The notes below the pieces were generated by a model that saw nothing but the letters and a program-made list of their open reading frames with translations, was not told the DNA's origin and ran no database searches. Positions 10,581-23,400 of a stretch of DNA of 64,000 nucleotides are shown one piece after another; within the stretch, counting starts at the first letter, position 1, and each line of letters opens with the position of its first letter. The stretch is taken from positions 873,335-937,334 of the forward strand of contig BJOX01000042.1 of NCBI GenBank assembly GCA_009731375.1, given 5' to 3'. Origin of the DNA: Paulinella micropora (Eukaryota; Cercozoa; Imbricatea; Euglyphida). A program made the translations under genes and the position numbers.

Positions 10581-11456
10581 TTCCATTGGTCCTCTACGCA
10601 AGTCGTGCTGATCAACTTGAAGCGGAGGCCAGAGCGCTTGCAGCACATGCTCGAGCTCACCCGACAGCTCCCCATGCTTCATCGGATACAGTTGTTTGAG
10701 GGCATCGACTGGACGATAGAGGGACCTACTAAAAGGGAACAATATGCCCGGGAGGAGCTGGGGTTGGACCTGACCAAGCTTCCCTTGCCCAAGCTCGGCC
10801 TGCCCTCCTTCGGCTGCCCGTGCACGCTGCTGTCTCATTTATCAGTGTGGGTGGACTTCTTGGAGCGCAGTGAGGCTCAGTTTCTGTTGGTGCTGGAGGA
10901 CGACCTGTTCATGCCCATGGGCGTGGAGGACACCAAGGCAGCGCTCTGGGAGCTGGAGGGGACTGAGTTTGATTTTGCATGGCTGGAGCACCACGAGACT
11001 TCCTTGTCGAACATCGAGGAAACTGCCCTCAAGCGCTTCATAAGAGTGGAGGCACAGGCCGGAGACTCCCTATTTGGACTGGGCATCTATTCTCGGGAGG
11101 CTGTGCGCCGATTGCTCGCTCTCTTTCCTAATGGAGTGCGCATGGGGCAAGCCTCGACACAGCTTGTGTCCCTCATCTCTTTTCCTCCCATATTCGAGAA
11201 AGGACTGACAAATTTCCATGGTCGCAATGCTAATGCCACACGGCTGCGCAAAATATTAGATGCTCTGCAGCGTGACCCAGTTGTCCTACCCACTAGCGAC
11301 GCCCTTGCAGGGGCTCTGTCCTTCGAATGGGAGATTATAAGCGCCAAAGACCAGCAGTTGTTCGAGAAAATTATCAAGAGCGTATGGCCGGCGGCGGGGG
11401 TAGTGTTTGATCGTAATTTGCGCAATACCGACGGCGCCGGTTTTGGCCTTGAACAG
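10581..11456 (+). CDS. GT25 glycosyltransferase domain, exon copy 1
   Basis: This 292-codon phase-0 exon (acceptor TTCATGTAG, donor CAG|GTTAGA) starts FHWSSTQVVLINLKRRPERL, the N-terminal signature of GT25 (LPS/procollagen galactosyltransferase family). It has the core LLSHLSVWVDFLERSEAQF and FLLVLEDDLFMP (the acidic pair near codons 109-110), followed by FAWLEHHE and YSREAVRRLLALFP. It is the most divergent of the five exon copies, with its own C-terminal third. GT25 enzymes transfer galactose or glucose, often to hydroxylysine or lipooligosaccharide. Here it is one module of a multi-enzyme chain. Confidence 0.75.
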
Positions 11457-11600
11457 GTTAGATACATGCTTATCTCAGTGCCTCAAGTATTTCACTTTCT
11501 GCCTTGTCGACAAATGTCCTGTTTCTGTGCCAATATCGTTGATGTCGCTTCCCTGATTTTGACCGTTGATGAATGTTTGTCTCTTTGTGCTCTTTGATAG

Positions 11601-12720
11601 TTCCGTTGGTCCTCTACGCAAGTTATGCTGATCAACTTGAAGCGCAGGCCAGAGCGCTTGCAGCACATGCTCAAGCTCACCCGACAACTCCCCATGCTTG
11701 ATCGGGTACATGTGTTTGAAGCACTGGATGGAGGGCTGTTAGGGAAAGATGGATTGCGGAAGTATGCCGAAGAACAACTCAACATAGATAAACTGATTCC
11801 TGCAACCGAGCATTGGGGAAAGCCCGTGTCTACCGCCGGAACGCTGCTGTCTCACTTATCGGTGTGGGTGGACTTCTTGGAGCGCAGTGAGGCTCAGTTT
11901 CTGTTGGTGCTGGAGGACGACCTGCTCATGCCCGCGGGCGTGGAAGACACCAAGGCAGCGCTCTGGGAGCTGGAGAACGTTGAGTTTGATATTGCCTGGC
12001 TAGAATACTTTGAACCAAACTCGACTCTGACGAAGGGAAGGGGGCGTTTCTTGGAAGTTGAAGCGGAGACTGAGCATGCCACGATCTGGGGGCTGGGCGC
12101 CAGCGTTTTCTCTCGTGAGGCTGTTCGCCGTCTAGTCGCTGCCGTTCGTCGACCCTGTTCATGTTGCCGATTTCTATGCCATGAAGGAGCTAATACAAGA
12201 CAAGTTTTACATGAGGACGTCCAGGCCGTTACGTGCTTGCATCTCTCAGCCTGCGGTGTTCCAACAAGATTTTCTGCTCTTCGAAAGTGACAACCGCCTA
12301 TTCAACACCGTGATGCAGTTGGTTGATCATCTAAACCATGCCGCGACGGAGGCCAATCAAACCTTGGCCCTGCAGCAATATCTTCGTATTGTTATTCAAG
12401 GCAGGCACGAGATCGACCAGAACCACGAGGGTGGGGACGTCAAAGAGTCAGACATGGAGGCTGGCCTGTTGCGCGTGCTCAGTATCTGTTTTTAGACTGT
12501 CTGGAAGCTTGGCGTTCCTTAAAAAGAAAGTATTTCGCAGATGATTACTCATATGCGCTTGGACGACTTAGCAGAAACGCAAATTTCCACGCTAACACTG
12601 CACTTGGATCCCAAGGCTGCACAACTTTTGCAGTCTGCCCGCGCAAGCTTTTCCAAGCAGGATTCAGCTTCCAACACGGAAGATCTCAGCAATCATTCCA
12701 GGGAAAACGTCGCTGAAAAG
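11601..12720 (+). pseudogene. GT25 exon copy 2, frameshifted and with stops
   Basis: The first part is intact (FRWSSTQVMLINLKRRPERL, FLLVLEDDLLMP). Near 12151 a few bases are lost relative to copy 3 (CGTCGACCCTGTTCATG against CGTCGCGACCCAACCCG), which shifts the frame; the total length is 1120 nt, not a multiple of 3. Further on it shares TTT-TAG (12493) and CCT-TAA with copies 4 and 5 where copy 3 has TTT-GAG and CCT-TCA. Unless skipped by splicing it would truncate the protein. Confidence 0.7.
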
Positions 12721-12831
12721 GTAGGTGGCTTTGACCCCATGTCCTCCTTTGACATCACAAGATTGACCAGGAAAATAGTTGTTGTATCTGTCCTTTCGAA
12801 TTCCTGATGAACTATGCCTTCCTGTGCTTAG

Positions 12832-13992
12832 TTCCGTTGGTCCTCTACGCAAGTGGTTCTGATCAACTTGAAACAGAGGCCAGAGCGCTTGCAGAACATG
12901 CTCGAGCTCACCCGACAACTCCCCATGCTTGGTCGGGTACAGGTGTTTGAGGCCATCGATGGAAAGCTGTTAGGGGAAGATGGATTGCGGAAATATGCCG
13001 CAGAGCAACTCCGCATAGACAAAGAAGTGATTCCTGCAACAGATCGTGACGGAAGACCCTCGTCAATCGCTGGAACGCTGCTGTCGCACTTATCGGTGTG
13101 GGTGGACTTCTTGGAGCGCAGTGAGGCTCAGTTCCTGTTGGTGCTGGAGGACGACCTGCTCATGCCCGCGGGCGTGGAAGACACCAAGGCAGCGCTCTGG
13201 GAGCTGGAGGGAGTTGAGTTTGATATAGCCTGGCTAGAATACTTTGAGCCAAACTCGACTCTGACGAAGGGAAGGGGGCGTTTTTTGGAAGTTGAAGCGG
13301 AGACTGAGCATGCCGCGATCTGGGGGCTGGGCGCCAGCGTTTTCTCTCGTGAGGCTGTTCGCCGTCTAGTCGCTGCCGTTCGTCGCGACCCAACCCGTTC
13401 TCTCGATGCCTATGCCATGAAGGAGCTAGTACAGGACAAGTTTTACGTGAGGACGTCCAGGCCGTTACGTGCTTGCATCTCTCAACCTGCGGTGTTCCAA
13501 CAAGATTGGTTGAATTTCGAGAGTGACAATCGCCTATTCAATACCGTGCAGAAGTTGGTTGATCTTCTCAACGATGCCATGACGGAGGTCAATGAAACCT
13601 TGGCCCTGCAGCAATATCTTCGCATCGTTATTCAAGGCAGGCACGAGATCGACCAGAACCACAATAATTTTATAAATTATACAAGGCATCCTGCAGCTGA
13701 GGGTGGGGACGTCAAAGAGTCAGACATGGAGGCAGGCCTGTTGCGCGTGCTCAGTATCTGTTTTGAGACTGTCTGGAAGCTTGGCGTTCCTTCAAAAGAA
13801 AGTATTTCGCAGATGATTACTCTTATGCGCTTGGACGACTTAACAGAAACGCAAATGTCCACGCTAACACTGCACTTGGATCCCAAGGCTGCACAACTTT
13901 TGCAGTCTGCCCGCGCAAGCTTTTCCAAGCAGGATTCAGCTTCCAACACCGAAGATCTCAGCAATCATTCCAGGGAAAACGTCGCTGAACAG
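12832..13992 (+). CDS. GT25 glycosyltransferase domain, exon copy 3 (intact)
   Basis: These 387 codons lie between TGTGCTTAG and CAG|GTAGGT, phase 0 at both ends. Full GT25 domain: VVLINLKQRPERLQNML, LLSHLSVWVDFLERSEAQF, VLEDDLLMPAGVEDTKAALW, GLGASVFSREAVRRLVAAV. A C-terminal helical region follows (QYLRIVIQGRHEIDQNH; ITLMRLDDLTETQMSTLTLH). It is the only one of copies 2-5 without an in-frame stop, and it carries a 36-38 nt AT-rich insert (near 13662-13700) that the others lack. It is the reference for judging damage in the other copies. Confidence 0.75.
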
Positions 13993-14079
13993 GTAGGTGG
14001 CTTTGACATCAAAAGATTGACCAGGAAAATAGTTGTTGTATCTGTCTTTTCTTTATGAACTATGCCTTCCTGTGCTTAG

Positions 14080-15201
14080 TTCCGTTGGTCCTCTACGCAA
14101 GTGGTTCTGATCAACTTGAAGCGGAGGCCAGAGCGCTTGCAGCACATGCTCGAGCTCACCCGACAACTCCCCATGCTTGGTCGGGTACAGGTGTTTGAGG
14201 CCATCGATGGAAAGCTGTTAGGGGAAGATGGATTGCGGAAATATGCCGCAGAGCAACTCCGCATAGACAAAGAAGTGATTCCTGCAACAGATCGTGACGG
14301 AAGACCCTCGTCAATCGCTGGAACGCTGCTGTCGCACTTATCGGTGTGGGTGGACTTCTTGGAGCGCAGTGAGGCTCAATTTCTGTTGGTGTTGGAGGAC
14401 GACCTGTTCATGCCCGCGGGCGTGGAAGACACCAAGGCAGCGCTCTGGGAGCTGGAGAACGTTGAGTTTGATATTGCCTGGCTAAAATACTTTGAGCCAA
14501 ACTCGACTTTGACGAAGGGAAGGGGGCGATTTTTGGAAGTTGAAGCGGAGACTGATGCCACAATCTGGGGGCTGGGCGCCAGCGTTTTCTCTCGTGAGGC
14601 TGTTCGCCGTCTAGTCGCTGCCGTTCGTCGCAACCCGACCCGTTCTCCCGATTTCTATGCCATGAAGGAGCTAATACAAGACAAGTTTTACATGAGGACG
14701 TCCAGGCCGTTACGTGCTTGCATCTCTCAGCCTGCGGTGTTCCAACAAGATTTTCTGCTCTTCGAAAGTGACAACCGCCTATTCAACACCGTGATGCAGT
14801 TGGTTGATCATCTAAACCATGCCGCGACGGAGGCCAATCAAACCTTGGCCCTGCAGCAATATCTTCGTATTGTTATTCAAGGCAGGCACGAGATCGACCA
14901 GAACCACGAGGGTGGGGACGTCAAAGAGTCAGACATGGAGGCTGGCCTGTTGCGCGTGCTCAGTATCTGTTTTTAGACTGTCTGGAAGCTTGGCGTTCCT
15001 TAAAAAGAAAGTATTTCGCAGATGATTACTCATATGCGCTTGGACGACTTAGCAGAAACGCAAATTTCCACGCTAACACTGCACTTGGATCCCAAGGCTG
15101 CACAACTTTTGCAGTCTGCCCGCGCAAGCTTTTCCAAGCAGGATTCAGCTTCCAACACGGAAGATCTCAGCAATCATTCCAGGGAAAACGTCGCTGAAAA
15201 G
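14080..15201 (+). pseudogene. GT25 exon copy 4, two in-frame stops
   Basis: This 1122-nt exon-like copy with intact splice sites reads as a GT25 domain to ISICF, then hits TAG (14974) and, 9 codons later, TAA. At those points copy 3 has GAG and TCA. Length remains a multiple of 3 and the frame reopens behind the stops (MRLDDLAETQISTLTLHLDP). By eye it is identical to copy 5 over the whole exon, at a period of 1227 bp. It is either a dead copy, an exon that ends a short isoform, or one skipped cleanly because both flanking introns are phase 0. Confidence 0.7.
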
Positions 15202-15306
15202 GTAGGTGGCTTTGACCCCATGTCCTCCTTTGACATCACAAGATTGACCAGGAAAATAGTTGTTGTATCTGTCTTTTCTTTATGAACTATGCCTTCCTGT
15301 GCTTAG

Positions 15307-16428
15307 TTCCGTTGGTCCTCTACGCAAGTGGTTCTGATCAACTTGAAGCGGAGGCCAGAGCGCTTGCAGCACATGCTCGAGCTCACCCGACAACTCCCCA
15401 TGCTTGGTCGGGTACAGGTGTTTGAGGCCATCGATGGAAAGCTGTTAGGGGAAGATGGATTGCGGAAATATGCCGCAGAGCAACTCCGCATAGACAAAGA
15501 AGTGATTCCTGCAACAGATCGTGACGGAAGACCCTCGTCAATCGCTGGAACGCTGCTGTCGCACTTATCGGTGTGGGTGGACTTCTTGGAGCGCAGTGAG
15601 GCTCAATTTCTGTTGGTGTTGGAGGACGACCTGTTCATGCCCGCGGGCGTGGAAGACACCAAGGCAGCGCTCTGGGAGCTGGAGAACGTTGAGTTTGATA
15701 TTGCCTGGCTAAAATACTTTGAGCCAAACTCGACTTTGACGAAGGGAAGGGGGCGATTTTTGGAAGTTGAAGCGGAGACTGATGCCACAATCTGGGGGCT
15801 GGGCGCCAGCGTTTTCTCTCGTGAGGCTGTTCGCCGTCTAGTCGCTGCCGTTCGTCGCAACCCGACCCGTTCTCCCGATTTCTATGCCATGAAGGAGCTA
15901 ATACAAGACAAGTTTTACATGAGGACGTCCAGGCCGTTACGTGCTTGCATCTCTCAGCCTGCGGTGTTCCAACAAGATTTTCTGCTCTTCGAAAGTGACA
16001 ACCGCCTATTCAACACCGTGATGCAGTTGGTTGATCATCTAAACCATGCCGCGACGGAGGCCAATCAAACCTTGGCCCTGCAGCAATATCTTCGTATTGT
16101 TATTCAAGGCAGGCACGAGATCGACCAGAACCACGAGGGTGGGGACGTCAAAGAGTCAGACATGGAGGCTGGCCTGTTGCGCGTGCTCAGTATCTGTTTT
16201 TAGACTGTCTGGAAGCTTGGCGTTCCTTAAAAAGAAAGTATTTCGCAGATGATTACTCATATGCGCTTGGACGACTTAGCAGAAACGCAAATTTCCACGC
16301 TAACACTGCACTTGGATCCCAAGGCTGCACAACTTTTGCAGTCTGCCCGCGCAAGCTTTTCCAAGCAGGATTCAGCTTCCAACACGGAAGATCTCAGCAA
16401 TCATTCCAGGGAAAACGTCGCTGAAAAG
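15307..16428 (+). pseudogene. GT25 exon copy 5, same two stops as copy 4
   Basis: It has the same sequence, length and stop positions (TAG at 16201, then TAA) as copy 4. Its downstream intron matches that of copy 2 more than that of copy 4 (CTTTCGAATTCCTGATG). Thus the stops are older than the last duplication, and unequal crossing-over within the array is likely. Confidence 0.7.
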
Positions 16429-16539
16429 GTAGGTGGCTTTGACCCCATGTCCTCCTTTGACATCACAAGATTGACCAGGAAAATAGTTGTTGTATCTGTC
16501 CTTTCGAATTCCTGATGAACTATTCCTTCCTGTGCTTAG

Positions 16540-17410
16540 TTCCGTTGGTCCTCTACGCAAGTGGTTCTGATCAACTTGAAACAGAGGCCAGAGCGCTTGC
16601 AGAACATGCTCGAGCTCACCCGACAACTCCCCATGCTTGGTCGGGTACAGGTGTTTGAGGCCATCGATGGAAAGCTGTTAGGGGAAGATGGATTGCGGAA
16701 ATATGCCGCAGAGCAACTCCGCATAGACAAAGAAGTGATTCCTGCAACAGATCGTGACGGAAGACCCTCGTCAATCGCTGGAACGCTGCTGTCGCACTTA
16801 TCGGTGTGGGTGGACTTCTTGGAGCGCAGTGAGGCTCAATTTCTGTTGGTGCTGGAGGACGACCTGTTCATGCCGACGGGCGTGGAAGACACCAAGGCAG
16901 CGCTCTGGGAGCTGGAGGGATTTGAGTTTGATATTGTTTGGCTGGAGCACCACTTTGCGTCAGCCAACTCGCATGGGTCTGGTCGTTACAAGCGAGTGGA
17001 TTTCAACGGGGGGCACATTTTTGGCACGGGTGCCAGTGCTTTTTCTCGGGAGGCTGTTCGCCGCCTAGTCGCTGCTGTGCGGGACGAGCCTAATATTGCT
17101 GCGGATCACTATCAACAACGGTTGCGGATGGTTTCAAGTTCAAAAAGACCCTTAGTGACCCTAATTGCCCAGCCTGCTGTCTTGCATCAAGATTTTTGGA
17201 CATTTGAAAGCGATAATCGAGAGCCCTTGTTCTTGGAGGTCGATTTGCTATTGCTACAGTTAGACGATCCTTCTCTCGATGCAGATACTCTCTCCTCTCT
17301 CTTGCATCGGCTGGCTCGTGAGTTGAGATCACTGCCTGCTGTAGATGCAATGGCCATTGAAAGGTGGATCAAGCTTCTGTATCCCGGTGCATACAAGGAA
17401 GTCTTTTCGA
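16540..17410 (+). other. GT25 domain, copy 6 (N-terminus of terminal exon)
   Basis: It opens FRWSSTQVVLINLKQRPERL and has FLLVLEDDLFMPTGVEDTK. After WLEHHFASANSHGSGRYK it departs from copies 2-5: the C-terminal third (QRLRMVSSSKRPLVTLIAQP, HQDFWTFESDNREPLFLE) is specific, though the QPAVLHQDF motif parallels QPAVFQQDF of the others. It therefore shares an N-terminal half by duplication or gene conversion with its neighbours. Confidence 0.75.
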
Positions 17411-20400
17411 TGCTGAGCCAATCGGTCGTGTTTGACTCCACGGACTTACTGCGCACGACACCCATATGGGTTGATTACTCAGGCTCTGTCAGTTGCTATG
17501 GTACCCCATCCCTCAAAAATGAGAAAACCTCGAATCTTTACCATCTTACTTATTTTCGCCTAGAATATAATGGTGAACGCCCAATCGAGCCACACCCCGT
17601 CCACGTACATCCTTTGACAGAAATATGCCTGCTAACGCAAGGCAGCCTGCATTATACTGTTGGCACATCCTTGGCCTCGCTGACTGGCATAGACAGACAC
17701 GCGCCGTCCATTGTAATCGTCCCTTCCGGAACGGCTCACACATCGTGGCACTTCCCAGGTGTAAACGCCACAGAACACTGCCTCAAGCTGGTGTTCCGTG
17801 GCGCCCCCGCATCACAACTAGATGTCAGAGACCGACCGGATCAACGTGACCTGGAAGCGGTCCATTACTCGTTAGCCGCGAATTGGTCCAGTCAAGTGGA
17901 ACCTGCAGGTTTCGGCGGGCTGTTGGTGGATCGCTTCCTCATCGATCATCCTGTAGATGGTGGGTTTGTGACGGTTAAAGTGGTCAATATGAGACAGCAT
18001 GTTCGGCCACTTGTCCCGCCTGATGTTCCTCGTCGTCATTTGCACGAAGTGTGGCTGGTGGTCATGAACGGTGAAGTGCTCTACGAACACAATAACGATG
18101 AGATCACGGTCCTCACCCAGGGTCAAGTGGCGTTCGTGCCTGCCTGGCAGAGGCACCTTTTCTATTGTGAAAAACCTTGCCAATTTGTGAAAGTAGAGTT
18201 AGAGAAAGCCAACGAAGTAGAAGTGGCGGATGGCAAGATGGTGGAGGCTGGAGTGGGCGGGGCTTCTAATCAAGACGGAATCATGGAAAGCGTGGCTTCC
18301 AGTACACAGCAGCCTCCGAAGCAAGATCAAATTCACATACCCTCTTCAGCTCCACCTGCAATCTCTGCTTCCCCGAGGGCAGAGGCTGGCGCCAAGCGAG
18401 TGAAATATCACTTTGTGGACGGCAAGATGGTGGAGGCTGGAGTGGGCTGGGCTTCCAATGAAGACGCAACGAAAGACCTGAGTGTGTCCTCTGGCAATCA
18501 GCAGCCTCCGAAACAAGATCATCTGCACATTCCCTCTGCCTCTGTCCCTGCTGCAGAGGCTGGTGCCACACGAGTGAAGTATCGCTTTGTGGATGGCAAG
18601 ATGGTGGAGGCTGGAGTGGGCTGGGCTTCTAATGAAGACGGAATCAAGGAAAGCTTGACCTCCAGTACACAACAACTTCCGAAACAAGATTATCTGCGCA
18701 CAACCTATTCATCTTCACCTGCAGTTGTTGCTGCTTTCCCGAGGGCAGAGGCAGGTGCCAAGCGAGTAAAATATCGATTTGTGGACGGCAAGATGGTGGA
18801 GGCTGGAGTAGGCTGGGCTTCTAATGAAGACGGAATCAAGGAAAGTTTGTCATCCAGTATACAGCAGCCCCTTAAGCAAGATGATTTGCGCAAAATCCAT
18901 ACCACTGTCCCTGCAGTTGTCGCCTCTTTCCCGAGGGCAGGGCTAGCCGCAGAGGCTGGTGCCAGGCGAGTGAAGTATCGATTTGTGGATGGTAAGATGG
19001 TGGAGGCGAGAATGGGCTGGGCTTCTAATGAAGACACTCTTTCCAGTCGAGCCTCTGTTTTTTCGAGTTTCCCTTCTGAGCAAATCAGTACTGGCGGAGT
19101 AGATTCACTTGACGTGGTCGCAATCAACCTGAAGAGACACCGAAAGCGTCGGAAGCATATTGAAGAGCTGTACAGCGCTCTCGGTTGGGGTCGAGCGAGG
19201 TTTCATGACGCGCTTGATGCTTATGAGTTGGGAAAAGAAGGTTTGAGACGGGTGGCTGCAGAGCTTGGAGTCGGAACCCCACTGACGTTCGCTTCGGTGG
19301 GAGGAGGCAACCCTATCACAGAGAAGTCGTTGCTCTTGTCGAACCTCCAGATATTGCTCTCTTTTCTCCCCTCGGATCGCAGAGTGCTCTTGGTGCTAGA
19401 GGATGATGTCGCTCTGCGGTGTACAGAATCACCTCCTCTTTGCCGCGCTGCGTTTCAAGCAGAGCTGTTACAGATGCAACGGAGACCAGAACAGTATGAC
19501 ATTGCTTACTTGGAGCATGCTTGGTTCAACCAGGAGCACATATCTCTCAACGGTTCTACCCGGGTCAAGACCATCCATGTCCGTGGTGGGAAGGCTGACA
19601 TTGTGGGTGCGGCAGCGATCCTGTACTCCCGCCGTGGCGCAGAAAAATACGTGCGGTTGGCCCGCATGTACCCCAACCTTTCGCATGACTTTATCGTGGG
19701 CCTCATCGTGATGGATCCCTCCGCAGTTTCCCTCCTCGCCCACGCTCCGTTGTTCGAGCAGGACTTTATTGCCTTCAGGAGTAGTCAACGCTCTGCTTTA
19801 GACTCCGCCTTCCTGTTGTCGAAGCGGGCTAAGTCTGAGCCACTACACCAGGCCCTGCGCACTCTGTGTGGTGCACTGGCCATCTGTCATGAGCAAGTGA
19901 ACACAGAGGAAATCAAGGCAGACACATGTACAACGGAAATGGCAAGTTCGATTGCAAGTGAGCTAGCGGCCCTGCACTCACCCTCGCTCTATGGTCAGGA
20001 CGCCTCGTTACTGTCACTAGCGCAGAAACAAATACATACCAAAATATACATCTCTGCAGTGGCGGCGCACCGGTCAGCCCAGAGTCAGTTCAGCAGTGAG
20101 ATGGATATCGAGAGTGTATCCCTGCTTCGAAAGCTTACTGCTGCGTGTGTTGCGCTCATCAAAGGAACTGCTCCGATCTCTGGTTCGTCCGATTCCTCTG
20201 TGTTGGAGGATTGGGAGAGAGACCAAGAGTACTATGACACTGGCATCTATGGACCAGTCCCCTACGCTCATTCCTTGTTTGCACAAGAAACTATCGAGGA
20301 ACAAAGGCGCTTTCAAAACACGGAGCCATGGAAGCTGGGCTTGCCTCTGCCCCTGGATAAAAAAGCTTCCTTTCTCTTCGGTCCCTACCTCAGGACGCAC

Positions 20401-23400
20401 GCAGCCAATCTGGTGCCGCTTGCCCGCCGCCTGATCCCTGCAGACTGTGAGGATTTGTCCTTGTTTGGGACCAGCGTGGTAGAAACCTATTCGGGCCAAC
20501 AGCATGGGCTGCATTCAGACAGGGAGCAATCGGATTGTCAGCCCGGGTACGGCATAAGTTTTTGGATGGGACTGGAAAATGTGAGCGAAACGACCACAAT
20601 CAGCATCCTTCCTCGTTCTGGTCGCAGATACAAGGAAAGATGTACCGCACACTTCGAGCGGGGTTGCGACGTCCCCGCTGGGGAGTCCCTGCGGACAGGC
20701 CCAGTCCGAGACGGGGAGCTGATAGCTTGGACCGATTCTACCTGGCATGAGAGCAGGAACACGGACGTACACGGGCGGGCCGCCTTGTTGGTTCAATTCA
20801 ATTGTCCTTCACGGTGCAGCGGCCCGATACGGTACCCTGTGTTCGTTAGCGGGGAAGAGGAATTAGGAGAGGTGTGGGCGCCCGATCTGCGGGTAGAAGA
20901 CCTGTTGTCCGAGCGCGCACGGCGGCCCCTCTCTTCCGTCCCTGCTGGTACGTTTCAGGCGCTTGACCTCCCTTGGATACGCAATGCTTCCATTGTGCCC
21001 TCGGTGACGGAAGTTGAGCGAGATTGGGTGTTTCTGCCGCCGCCATCACAGCCGGTGCTGAGCCAGTCGGTCGTGTTTGACTCCGCGGACTTACTGAGCA
21101 CGACACCCGCATGGGTTGCTGACTCAGGTTCTGTCACTTGCTATGGTACCCCATCACTCAGTGATCAAAGAACCTCGAATCTTCAGTATCTTACTTATTT
21201 TCGCCTGGAATGGAATGGTGCACACTCAATCGCAATCGAGCCACACCCCGTCCACGTACATCCTTCGACACAAATATGCCTGCTAACGCAAGGCAGCCTG
21301 CATTATACTGTTGGCACATCCTTGGCCTCACTGACCGCCATAGACAGACACGCGCCGTCCATTGTCATCCTCCCTTCCGGAACGGCTCACACATCGCGGC
21401 ACTTCCCAGGTGTAAACGCCACAGAACACTGCCTCAAGCTGGTGTTCCGTGGCGCCCCCGCATCACAACTAGATGTCAGAGACCGACCGGATCAACATGA
21501 CCTGGAAGCGGTCCATTACTCGTTAGCCGCGAACTGGTCCAGTCAAGTGGAGCCTGCAGGTTTCGGCGAGCTGTTGGTGGATCGCTTCCTCGTCGATCAT
21601 CCTGTAGATGGTGGGTTTGTGACGGTTAAAGTGGTCAATATGGGACAGCATGTTCGGCCACTTGTCCCGCCTGACGTTCCTCGTCGTCATTTGCACGAAG
21701 TGTGGCTGGTGGTCATGAACGGTGAAGTGCTCTACGAACACAATAACGATGAGATCACGGTCCTCACCCAGGGTCAAGTGGCGTTCGTGCCTGCCTGGCA
21801 GAGGCACCTTTTCTATTGTGAAAAACCTTGCCAATTTGTGAAAGTAGAGTTAGAGAAAGCCAACGAAGTAGAAGTGGCGGATGGCAAGATGGTGGAGGCT
21901 GGAGTGGGCGGGGCTTCTAATCAAGACGGAATCATGGAAAGCGTGGCTTCCAGTACACAGCAGCCTCCGAAGCAAGATCAAATTCACATACCCTCTTCAG
22001 CTCCACCTGCAGTCTCTGCTTCCCCGAGGGCAGAGGCTGGCGCCAAGCGAGTGAAATATCACTTTGTGGACGGCAAGATGGTGGAGGCTGGAGTGGGCTG
22101 GGCTTCCAATGAAGACGCAACGAAAGACCTGAGTGTGTCCTCTGGCAATCAGCAGCCTCCGAAACAAGATCATCTGCACATTCCCTCTGCCTCTGTCCCT
22201 GCTGCAGAGGCTGGTGCCACACGAGTGAAGTATCGCTTTGTGGATGGCAAGATGGTGGAGGCTGGAGTGGGCTGGGCTTCTAATGAAGACGGAATCAAGG
22301 AAAGCTTGACCTCCAGTACACAACAACTTCCGAAACAAGATTATCTGCGCACAACCTATTCATCTTCACCTGCAGTTGTTGCTGCTTTCCCGAGGGCAGA
22401 GGCAGGTGCCAAGCGAGTAAAATATCGATTTGTGGACGGCAAGATGGTGGAGGCTGGAGTAGGCTGGGCTTCTAATGAAGACGGAATCAAGGAAAGTTTG
22501 TCATCCAGTATACAGCAGCCCCTTAAGCAAGATGATTTGCGCAAAATCCATACCACTGTCCCTGCAGTTGTCGCCTCTTTCCCGAGGGCAGAGGCTGGTG
22601 CCAGGCGAGTGAAGTATCGATTTGTGGATGGTAAGATGGTGGAGGCGGGAGTGGGCTGGGCTTCTAATGACAACGGAATCAAGGAAAGCGTGGCGTCCAG
22701 TACAGAAAAGCCTCCGAAGCAGAATGATCTGCACTCAGCTTCAGCTCCACCTGCAGTCGTCGCCTCTTCCCCGAGTCCAGTGGCCGGTGCCAAGCGAGTG
22801 AAATATCGCTTTGTGGATGGCAAGATGATGGAGGCCGGAGTGGGCTGGGCTTCCGACGAGAGCGGAAACATCAAACCAGCTGCATTCTCTGCTTCGTCCG
22901 ATTTCTCTGTGTTGGGGGATTGGGAGAGAGACCAAGAGTACTATGACACTGGCATCTATGGACCAGTCCCCTACGCTCATTCCTTGTTTGCACAAGAAAC
23001 TATCGAGGAACAAAGGCGCTTTCAAAACACGGAGCCATGGAAGCTGGGCTTGCCTCTGCCCCTGGATAAAAAAGCTTCCTTTCTCTTCGGTCCCTACCTC
23101 AGGACGCACGCAGCCAATCTGGTGCCGCTTGCCCGCCGCCTGATCCCTGCAGACTGTGAGGATTTGTCCTTGTCTGGGACCAGCGTGGTAGAAACCTATT
23201 CGGGCCAACAGCATGGGCTGCATTCAGACAGGGAGCAATCGGATTGTCAGCCCGGGTACGGCATAAGTTTTTGGATGGGACTGGAAAATGTGAGCGAAAC
23301 GACCACAATCAGCATCCTTCCTCGTTCTGGTCGCAGATACAAGGAAAGATGTACCGCACACTTCGAGCGGGGTTGCGACGTCCCCGCTGGGGAGTCCCTG

